This document shows, piece after piece, positions 13,301 through 25,300 of a stretch of 64,000 nucleotides of DNA. The position numbers were made by a program, and so were the translations under genes. The DNA comes from Strongylocentrotus droebachiensis (Eukaryota; Echinodermata; Echinoidea; Camarodonta; Strongylocentrotidae). The first letter of the stretch is position 1; each line of letters starts with the position of its first letter. The notes under the pieces are model-generated. The model was not told where the DNA came from and did not search any database. It saw only the letters and a program-made list of their open reading frames with translations. The stretch covers positions 124,001 through 188,000 of the forward strand of contig JAVYIG010002378.1 of NCBI GenBank assembly GCA_035222895.1, given 5' to 3'.

Positions 13301-16300
13301 CAAGAAGATCTTATCAACCTTACTTGCCATCGGAAACTTCTTGAATGGTGGAAGAGTAAGTCCTTTTGACCTTCTTTTATTGCATATTCATCTTGTAAAC
13401 CTTTGAAAATATGATACTTCAATTATCAGTTATGTGAGTGAAAGTGTATGCTTAAATAATGACAGACCATATCCATAGTAGCACTCTTTTTTGTGGTGTT
13501 TAATACCACTGATTAACACCATAGTAGTCATAGAAGTTAGGGTATGATTTCCATGTATACAGTGTTTTTGTTGACATTTGTCTACCAAATGACCAAGATG
13601 AATTCTAGATAATTTCCTTAATCTGGGTTCACTCATTGTATCTACATGTTTGAATATTCCCAACGCTTTATCCCAGAATGGAACAGCCTTTCAGCAAATG
13701 TAGTGCTCGCTGAGGCATCTTATTCCCCTGTCCCATTAAAAATCTTTGTCTTCCTCACACCGCTTGTAATCTTTAGTTCAACTTCGTGATAGGCTACATA
13801 CCCTTTCAAGATTGCCAGAAGAAGAAGAAGAAGAAGAAGATCAGTGCTCAATTTTATCACAGTGTTCTATGTTGACTATGTTTCACATAGGGTAAAACCA
13901 GAAGTTTTTGTGTGAATTTCAACTAGTTCAAGATTTAAGATGTATTTGCAAGATTCTCCTGTCTCAATGGAGTTTTCTCAATTTTTGAAAGTTCCTTGCC
14001 GTGCAAATGGCCATTCAAACATTTCACCAAAGTTTCATGTTGCAAACAAAAATGGTTTTACAGTATATTATTCATGAAGATATGAAATGTTTCTTACTCA
14101 AAACCATTTTTCTCCCTTTCATCCCTTTGTTACTTTCAGACTGTACGTGATATCAAGTATTTAAGTATAAAGTCCTGACATAGTCAGGGAGCATGTAATG
14201 TACAACAGGGCTTAACACGATAGGGGTCTCACTCTGTAATACTCACAGATGTTGGTGAACCTCGTTTGGAGAAAAAAAAATAACCTCCAAACATGAGCAG
14301 TGTCGAGCCCTGTGTACATTCATTGTTTGTTTATGTATTAAAAAATTATTGATTTTGATGATGATCGACATGAAACTGTTAAACATGTCATGGACCTAAG
14401 TCTTGTTTCTGAGTCATGTCGGGATTTTCATAAACCGGGTCCCGACGGCCTTGCACCGATCGGGACCCGGTGTCCTGAAATCAGCTCGCAGGATTTGTCA
14501 CTTGCCTCTATAAAAAGTGCATATCATCAGTATGTCCCTTAAAAGTGACCTTTTTATCAATCAAATAAATCAACACATGCATACCTCGCCTCAGATCGGT
14601 ATATTTTTTCATTTGACATTATTTTCATCCATGATTGGCGATTTTTAGTGCCATTATCGTGCCTCTAAAAGTAAAAAAACTGGGGCAAAAATAGAAAGAC
14701 AACATTCGAGCCGCCATTTTTATTCATGCAGGTTGAATAAATCGGGTCAAAAAATATGAATGTTAGAATAATAAAACGGCTTTCTAAAAAATTCTTCTTT
14801 ACAATATACCGATCAAATAATTTTTTAAAGACAAAATAAATATTTATCTCTTATTTTAAACATCGCATGCTTTTTTTTAAAAGCTGAAAATTACTTGGTA
14901 ATCACAAGAAGTTTCGATATGGATAGTTGTTGCAAGGCAAGTTCAGACTAGTCTCGGAAAAATGCGCAGTGCACTTTGTTAACTATAATGCGTGCCCAAA
15001 CTAACCCAAACAAAGACGTGATCGTAACGAGAAAAAAAATCATTAAAAACTATGAGAGCACAATTGGAAAGACAACTACTCAAAATTATCGTAAGCAGAT
15101 ACATAACTTGGAGGAAGAATACAATAGTTGTCCAAGAAAAGCCACAGAAATGGTGATATTTAAGGAGTTACTATAGGCAGGTACAATCATTATCGGAGTG
15201 GGCCTCCTGCAAATACTCGAATTACATGAGGCTAGAAACCAAATACCGCCCTCTACGGTAAAAAGCAGTATAACAAAGGATTTGAGTATTTGCAGCAGGC
15301 CCCTTGCGATAAAAATGTACCCAGTTTCTCCTCGATTATCACTATTTCTGTGGCTTTTCTTGGACAACTATTGTATTCTTCCTCCAAGTTATGTATCTGC
15401 TTACGATAATTTTGAGTAGTTGTCTTTCCAATTGTGCTCTCGTAGTTTGTAATGATTTTTTTCTCGTTAAGATCACGTCTTTGTTTGGGTTAGTTTGGGC
15501 ACGCATTATAGTTAACAAAGTGCACTGCGCATTTTTCCGAGACTAGTCTGAACTTGCCTTGCAACAACTATCCGTATCGAAACTTCTTGTGATTACCAAG
15601 TAATTTTCAGCTATTAAAAGAAGCATGCGGTGTTCAAAATCAAAGAAAAAATATCTATTTTGTCTTTTAAAAATGATTCGATCAGTATGTTGTAAAGAAG
15701 TATTTTTAGAAAGCCGTTTTATTATTCAAACATTAATGTTTCTTTCAACCTGATTTGATAATCCTGCCGAGAGACCCGGCCAGTAAAGTAGCTTGCTAGC
15801 AGCTGGCAACAACAACCCCATGGGGCGAACTGCTTTGCAACCCATATTTATATATCAGCAGTTCGGATTGATTCAGGATGAGCTAGAATATGATTGGTAA
15901 CAATTAAATACTTAAGTTTTAAGGTGGATTGATTTTAGTGGTGTGCAAAACTGCAATTTCTTACATATTTCATTATTTTTTTCGGAGCGTCGGTTCTCAA
16001 GAAACGAAACCGGGACCCGACGGCAACGGTCGGGTCCCGGTGTGATCGACCGTACCGACTCAGGCCTAATACATAATTTATGTTTGCGAGTGAATTAGTG
16101 GAGATGCACTGCACACGGGTTAAGTCACAATCAGATAATGAACAAGGCTTATCAAGTTCATTATCCGGCTAATTGTGACTTAACCAAGTGCATTGCATAT
16201 CACTAATGTAAAGCATTAATTATTTTCTTTATAAAACGGGTCAGTAATATGAATATAAAGTCAAGAAATGAACAACAAACCTGACCAAAATGCAAATAGT

Positions 16301-19300
16301 CGCATGCAGTCATGAAGGCCGCCATTATTTGGTTTTACAGTATATTATTCATGTAAATGTGAAATGTTCATATTGAAAACAATTCCCCCCTACCTCCCCG
16401 CCCCCCTCCCTTCATCCATTTGTTACTTTCAGACCGTACGTGATATCAAGTCATTAAGTATAAAGTCCTGACATAGTCGGGAAGCATGCAATGTACATCA
16501 GGGCTTCACACTACTAGGGGTCTCACTCTGTAATACTCACAGATGTTGGTGAACCGGCCTCTTTTGTTCTCATATCTGGAGGGGAAAAACGCAACCCCTA
16601 AACGTGAACGGTGTAGAGCCCTGTGTACATTCATTGTTTGTTAATAAAAAGTTAATCAATGTTGATGATGACATGAAACTGTTATAGATGTCAAGCATGG
16701 ACTTCAATGTTTATTATAGTTTAGTGTTACAGTATACAAGTGATTCATGTTTGAGATTGCATTAGTGAATATGCACTGCATGCAGGTTGAGTCATAATCG
16801 GATAATGAGCAAAACTTTTCAAGTTCATTATTAGGCTAATTGTGACTTCACCAAGTGCAGTGCATATCACTGATGCACAAGCTTGAAAACATGAATTATT
16901 TGTTTTATAAATGGGTCGGCAATATGAATATAAAATTGAGAAATAGGTAACAATTAAACTTGATCAAAACACCAACAGTAGCACAATCATGGAGGTCGCC
17001 ATTAAAAGCGCTTACTCAAATAGTATAATGCGCGTCTCAATGCGCGTATCAATGCCCTTGCCATTATAAACTACGTACATTTCATTGCACCTTACCTTTG
17101 TAAGTGCTATAGATTCGCATACGAGCATCTCAGCTGTGCACTTATCACTCTTTATAGGAACTGTGGTAGGAAATAAAAATACACAGTCACATGGTGTCAT
17201 TTGACCAATCACATTGCATACATTCTTGAACCCATTTTATTATTAATCATCAATTTTTAATTGTATGGATTAATTGTATTATTTTCAAATCTGGCTTGCC
17301 AAGTATGAATTAAACTGGAATTAACGTCAACCAAAAAACTAAAATATTTTGCTACATTAGATGATTTTCCTGATCCTTACATTATTTCAAGAAATGTTGC
17401 AAGGTCTATTACAAAAGTGTTAACTATTGTTCCATAATAGTCATACATAGGTATCTCCTAGATTATGCAAATTGGATTGAGTATTCAATATTAAATTCAT
17501 TTAGTATGTAGCCATATGTATAAGTACCCTTGTTTTCTACCTGTTGAATGATTGTCAGTTTGATCCAAAGAATATACTCAGTCAGAAAAGATGCAATTCT
17601 TTGCAAAGCAATTCCTCTAGATTGAAGGAATTAAGCTATATTTTCAATTAATTTCATCTTCATTTAATTGGGTCTATAATGACATTATCATTAAGCATGT
17701 GTTTGATTATAAGATTGCTGTGTTTCCCACGTTCCTGTCCTAACATTTCCAATGTATTTAGAATGAATATATTTATTGAAGCATTACATTTCTAGCTAGA
17801 AAGGGATGTTAATTGAAAGGTATTGTTCTTATCCCTTTGGTAGCATGCAGTCTTTTACATTCAACATAATAGTATGGAGAACAATTACTTGCTGCCAAGG
17901 ATAATTAGTATCAATTTCTTCTGTTAAAAAAATATATAATTGGTACCAGTAAGAGTTTTCAAGAAAAATAAATACAATTGCTAGGATATATAATGAAATT
18001 TAATTTTGTGTATTCTAAAGGTGCTTTTGAATATGTTACATTGATTAAAAAATTGTTGAAAAGGAAAACAGAACAGATACTTATCCATTTGATTCCCCAA
18101 TACTTGTTTGTTTTTAACGATGTAAGGGTAGACTTGTTGTCTCAAGTTGCATATCACCATCATTCATATAGAACCCTAGTCGAGCAATAACCTCAAAGGC
18201 TTTCTCAAATTTCAGAAGACAAATCATTTGTTCAATTTCTCTGATTCACCTGTCAGTCATGCTGCTTGCTATGAATATGCCAATCTTGGGATGCTGTTGG
18301 GTTATTAGATCTTCGTTAGCCAGTTTGAGACAATTTTATTTTCACTGAACATGTGTTTCTTGTGAGTTAAATCCAGTTATGTCAGATTTTTTTACACTAT
18401 ACACAATCGAGAATCCAGTCAGACAATCCAGTTAAATCTTATTTTGCCCACAGGGCTTCTTCAAGTCATGTAAGATTTTAGTTATTCAACTGGTAAAGAA
18501 ATGTCAGCTTCATATGATGGTGTCGTGGGAGAGCTTCTAAGTTTTGTTGTTGATTGATTCAGGCTGCTGGTTTTAACCTGGAGTACTTGAGTAAGGTTCC
18601 TGAGGTCAAAGACACAGTCCACAAGCAATCTCTTCTTCATCATCTCGCCGCTTCGGTCATGGAACAGTTCCCTGAGAGCTCAGACTTCTTCTCAGAGGTT
18701 GGAACTATCTCAAGATGTGCAAAGGTCAGTATAAAAGAGGAGGAGCATGGTGATGATAATAATAATAATAATAATATTTAAGATTTATATAGCGCTAGTA
18801 TACAGATACGGTTTCTTAGCGCTTTACAAAACAAATGAAATGAAAAGTGTGGTGAAACTAAATATGTAATAAGGATCAACAAGAAACATGAAATGAACAA
18901 CATAATGATGTTGATGGTGATGACGATAATGATGAGGTGGTGGTGGTTGCAATAACGGTGGTGATTGTGAAGATAATGGTGATGGTGGTGATGATGATTG
19001 GGTTGACGATGATAGTGATGGTGATTTTGGTTATGAAGATGATCTCTTGCAGTACATAATGCATCTGCTTTTATGCTCGTAGAAAGATAGGAAAGAAGGA
19101 GTGAAAATATTTTCCTTACATTAAAAGGAATATTTGGGGTAGTTTCAAGAAGATATCGTCTGATTGAGCCCATACCACATGCTGCAAAGAGTTAATGAAT
19201 TGTTTTTTGTTGTTCTTCTTCTTAAGGTTGACTTCGACCAACTGACCATCAATCTAACCAAGTTAGAAGAGCAATGTAAGACATCATGGAACCACCTGCA

Positions 19301-22300
19301 AGTCATTACTCAACATGAAAAAACACCAGGGAATAAAAACAAGTGAGTCCACACCTAGTCGGTAAACTGCGGCAGATCTTTATATGATGACGTAAAGTGT
19401 AATGCACTTCATGTTTTTTGTATCTCATATTAAATACAAAGATCAGTGAATATGCACAAGTCCTTTGTTGTGTGCAGTTGCCATTCATTACACTTTACAA
19501 AAATCATGACTTTTTTAAAGGCGGTTTACACATCGTATCTGAACGAGCCTTTAGTTCATGCAATGGTTTGTTGTAAAACTACATAGTTGATTGACAAAGT
19601 GAAAAGTGAAATTGTATAGTGGTTCATCCTGTCGACTTCATTCAAGAGATCAAGGGTTCAAATCTCAGCCTAGCCTTAACATATGTTGCAAAGACATTGA
19701 TCAAGATTTGCCTCTCTTCACCCAGGGGTGCGCATATACTTGTTTGTTTGACCTGCATGTTTTCAATGAACAGCAGATCTCATGCTCATACATAGTATGT
19801 GAAATTTGCACAGGCATTTATCTCAGTGATTAACCTGTCAGATTCTAATCAAGGGTATCTCCCCTAAATCTAATGGGTTATGAAATTAAAACCAAAGTCT
19901 TAGTGTGAGTTTTCTTTGGACAGTCTTCATGATCAATGGAAATGAATGTTTTTCATCTTACGTCTTGTGCAGATATGACAAGATATCTTTTTAAAAATAT
20001 GAATAAATCGCAACAGAGTTCCTGCACATATTGACTTAGCTCTATGTTATAAGGATACAGAAATGTGAAACGTATTACACTTATGTCATATTAAGAAAAG
20101 AAAGAAAACAGTGGGGTTTACCCTGTCATATCCAGTCAAGGGTACAAGTATTGTATGAAGTTCTCCATCACTGTAAAAACTATTAAGCACTGCTTATCAT
20201 TCTACATCTCTGTTTTCAGGTTACATGACTTTCTGCAAGACTGTGCCAAGAGAATTATAGTACTCAAGATTGTTCATAGGAGAGTGAGCAATAGGTAAGC
20301 ATTGATGACTTATTAATCAAATATCTGTAAGGTTCGACAAGCAGTTGGTCTCCTATAACAAATTATATCCCTGCCTGTATTTGAGCTATAATAAGGGTTG
20401 AAGACTATTTACAGCAGTTTTGGAACAAGAGTAGAAATAATTGGGAAAAACAAGTAAAATGAGTTCATTTTCCTCTTAGGTTTTAAGAAAAATTTGTAAG
20501 AACTATCGGTTGAAACCCTCTCCACCAAAGATTAATTGTTCTTTCGCAAAATGAAGGAAATTACAATTTAGGAAAAATCACATAATTGCAATCACCACTG
20601 TATCTCTTTGAGGAGACCAAAAACAAAATATTGCTTAAAAAATGCAACATGTTAGCCTAGATTTAAAAATATTGTGCTGTTAATCAACCAAAGTGAATGA
20701 CTTGTGAATGTAACAAAACTATTTCAGGGGATGATCCCCGATCAACCCCTGTGGTTTTTGATCACCCCCTCTGCAGGTTCATCTTTTGTTGTAATGCTTT
20801 TATATTTGATTGTAATTTATATTGTCTTTTATGAATCTGAGGAAATAAATGAAATTGAAAATTGAAATTGAATACATACTTGTAGGCTTTGAATACTTCT
20901 TTAATACAACCATGAGTATCCTGAAATTTATTACTAATTTTTATAATGACCTTTTGATTTGTGTCATCAGATTCAACGGGTTCTTGCTGTACTTGGGTAT
21001 GAGTACGAGTGCAGCTAGAGAGGTCAAGATCAGTCACTTCTGTCGTATCATCAGCGAGTTTGCCTTGGAGTATCGGTCCACGAGGGAACGCATCATAGAA
21101 CAAGAGAAGAAGAAAGCCAACCATCGCAAGAGGAATAAGACAAGGGGCAAGATGATCACAGAGGTGAGTTATTCTGTATTTTTGGTTGTATAGTCACGCG
21201 GAGTAGGTTATGTGCATAGGAGAGCCATGCCATTCAGATGTTAAGAAACCAATTTGGAAATCCTTTTGGTGAAAATCACAAAATAAAATTATTGCTTGGT
21301 TTGGATGAATAACCTCCATTAAAAATAAACTCCCTCCCAGATCCCAAACTCAGGCGAAGGCTATTTTGGCATGCTTTGGGAAAATGGCTACTACTCAGTC
21401 ATCTGTGATTGTATTTTAATGAGCAACCTATCAAATTGAAGATGTTATCAACTAACATATCATATTTTTCAGCAATTTCACTTGGTTTTTAAGATATTGG
21501 GGCTTGAATACAGGTTTCCTTTTTTTATTGACTTGCTGTATAGCACTCGGTTCTTTTCAAACCTTGATTGTTTTCTTGATACCTTGATTCAAAACAGAAC
21601 TTCTCAATCAGTAAGGACAGTGCTGAGGATGCCAAGTTAAAGGAACTACTCAGCAGCCAACAAGGAACAGCTCCGGGTGACGAGACGTTACAGAGCAGAC
21701 AAAGAGCAAGGCCCTCCATGAGTGAGTACAATTAAACCTGCTTTAGCGACCACCTGCCTATAAAGACCACTTTTTTTGTTGCCTTGAACAAAGTTTGTTA
21801 TTGAAACATGTACTAAATGAACCTGGACATATAGACCACTTGCCTATAAAGACCACATTTTTTTGGTTTCCCTTTAACAAAGTTTCTCATTGAAACCTGT
21901 ACTAAAGGAACCTGTACATAAAAAGCACCTGCCTGTAAAGACAACTTTTGTAATGTCTCCTTTGAGTGGTCTTTACATACAGGTTTCGCTGTATGGGGTA
22001 GTTGCTGTTTCAACAACAAACTGTGCTTCAGTGCTTCAAGAAACGTACCCTCTCTGATATAAAAATGCTGAAATTCACAGAGAGATCAATTGCTGGAAAA
22101 ATAATGATTAGGAAACAAAATCTAGGTATTAGGACATGAATCATAAATAGTGAAGTGAAGTTGATCAATTTGTAGCACACTGAGAGAACATATAGTTGAC
22201 AATTTTTTAGGAACTAGTCAGAATATAAAAATACTTTTAGAAGAGGACTAATACAGTTTCAATATGCCTGAAGTTCTTATCACATTATAAGCATGTAGAC

Positions 22301-25300
22301 TTTGTTTCGATCATGTAAAATTTGTTTTGAGAGCTGCACGCTTCAATGAATGTATTACAGATAGGCAATAAATATAAAATATTTTACTAGGAATTTCGAA
22401 TTTAGACAGCTTGTTTACATACAATATGAAGCCTTAATAATTGTTTGATATGTTTATTATGCCTGTATATTATAAAGGCATGGTACATTTATGGTGCATC
22501 TTTTATTGAATGGCAAAGAGACAATTTTGTAGTTCTTAACGCTATTTATACACCTAGTAACAGCTTTTTGCTGCTATGTGTGTGTGTAAACAATGTTAAA
22601 TGTTCTGCATTTTGTCTACGTAATTTAGTAATATATGAATAGTGCACTATTTCATCATTCCTATGAGGATACATCCACATATGTATTGGAAATTTTAACA
22701 TGTTTCTATCTAAAGAATATTTATTAAACTTTTCATTTTGACCAATTTAAGAGAGATATCCCAGGTTTTAGGTTTATCTAAAAAAGCCAATTTTTATCAA
22801 ATGGGATTCATTAATAGATATCTTTGAAATAGTGCACTTTTAGAAAGATCGTTCAGTATTTTACTTTGAATGCTATTATTTGACCAATGACAAGATTGAA
22901 TTTATATACTCATTACCATATTCTGATTGTGCATCTATTTTATTTTTTACAATTTTATTTGCATGACATCTTGCATGACCGTTCTACGCCATGTGCAACG
23001 TTCGTTCGTCATCAACCTGCGCATCTTGAATGATTGGTACGCCCTCTATAGGCGGCCGTATGAACATGAGCATGACGGCTGACGAGGAAGTGGCCGATGA
23101 ACAAACTGATGAAATGATCCAAATTCTTGTCAACACAGCCAAAAATACCAGCACACGAACTGCCCCGCGAGAGCGTAAACGCACTCGCAACACCAACCGT
23201 AAATCTCGTAAGTAATCAGCATTCGTGCTCGGTGCATTGTGGGTATGGTACTGCATCTTGTCTCTAGTAAATGCTGGGGGTAAATTGAGTTGGTAACTTG
23301 CCAAATCTTTCAAAGAATATAGAAGGTAGGTGAAAGAAAAATGAATCTTGAATCAAAAATTGTTATGCCGTAAAAAATCTAGCGTACAAAAAATCTATTC
23401 GGACTTGAAGGTGAGATACATTAGTATCCTATTTTTTTAAAATCGATGTCGGTTTCAAGGGTGTTTTGAAATTTCATTGAAAAACTCACCTCCAGTTATA
23501 ATATCTAATTGGGAGTTGTTTGTATCAGGGAGATCAACATGAATTTATTTTATTTACATTACCAAACTTTTCCTTCACATTTTAGGGAAATTGTTATTTC
23601 ATTCTAAGATGGTTTAATCAACAATTGAACTACATTGTATTTCAAGACGAAGTGAAGATGTTAAATTGTTCCTCTAAGATACTAAGATACAGGGATGACA
23701 AGTAGAGTCAACACTAACTGCATGGTAAATTGCATTATGTTGAATCGGGATATTATTATTTATATTTAGATATTGAGAAATAGCATGTATGACTTATTAA
23801 ATGGCATCTTGATTAGAAAGACAGTTCATAGTTACAACTGGATGTTTGTCCAGAATAACTGTATATTCACTAATCATTTATACTTCAAGAGTACATGCAC
23901 TTTCAATGATATACAGATGGATAATTTATTTTCAAATGGAAAAGAAGTGATTCATAGAGCAGCTTCAACACTTTAGAAATATCTAATAATGGTCATAGAT
24001 GGACCTCCCCATGTTGAAAATCCTGTAGTAGTTTAGCTTAATTTTCTATTGAGTATTATGAATAAGAAATGTAGGGAGATTACCCAACCAACAACCAGAT
24101 ACATGAATGTGAAAGTATAATATACTTTCACATTCATATGATGATTGCATTAACTTCTGGTAATTTGCATAAATAGGGATCCATCTATGTTTTTTGTTTT
24201 TTTATTGCAGAAGTGGATTTTTATTGGGTTTCCAAGAGAAGATTTCACTCATTTCATTTCATCGAAAATCTCTTCTATGACAAAGAGAAAATCATGTACA
24301 TGTAGTTACTCTATGAATATGGCAGCTTTAATATTAAACATGATGCAACTCAGTCAGAGTAATAAAACATGATGAAGTAAATATATTAACATTATTTGAG
24401 ATAGATGATGCATTTTTCAAATATGTATATTTAATATATGTGCATATGAATATGTATATCTAATGTATGTGCATATGAATATGTATATCTAATGTATTTG
24501 CATATGAATATGTATATTTAATGTATGTGTAGATAAATATGATTATTTAATGTATGTGCATCATGAGAATGTATTGCATTTGGAATGGTGTAGAGATTAT
24601 ATGCAAATAGGTTGGTATTCAAGTGAGAGTCAGATACATATATAAGCTCTGAGGCCTGTTATTATGATAATATTCTAGATAAACCCAATGCTTGGGCTAA
24701 GATCGTGTCTAACGAAAGGAAAATTGAGACCGCAGGCTTTCTTCCTTTGTTTAATCCGATATGGACAGAAGCTTAAATCAGGCGTTGAGTTTAATATTAA
24801 TAGATTATGGTCCAAAAGAATTTGAATTCGTCCATCAATATGTTGTGCAATAAGCATCAGAGACTTTATCCTGTAAAATGACAAAAATTCTATAAAAATC
24901 AAATGGATCTTGTCACAAACAATGAACTTTGTTATTTTCATATTCATTGAGAAATTCATGGAGAAAATGTTTGAGCTATTACTCTCTTCCTTGGTAAACT
25001 AATTTTCACAATACCTTATCTTTCCAGACAGATTGAAACAGACAAAAACTGTTATTTGATCCACTTCTGTCAGGCTCAAATCATCACTTCTCTTTTGACT
25101 AGACTTTATCATTAAGTTTCAGTCCAAAGATGCAATTGCCTTCACAGGTTAATTTTCATAGAAAGTACTATGTAATATTTCATCTATACCTGTGGCTTTT
25201 TAACAAATATTATCTTGTAAATACAGAGAGAAAAAAGGTTTCAAAATATTAAACTGATATTAAAAAGGATGCTTCAATTGTGATTCGATTATGATTAATA

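Noticed and set aside
14976-15419. Small frames in the foldback arms
   Set aside because: They lie in inverted copies of the same text, are short and have no match.
24187-24372. Alternative last exon after TTTTTTATTGCAG
   Set aside because: There is a good acceptor, but the peptide has no relation to the conserved FHOD tail, and exon 25479-25567 supplies RRTLKSGL in the right phase.
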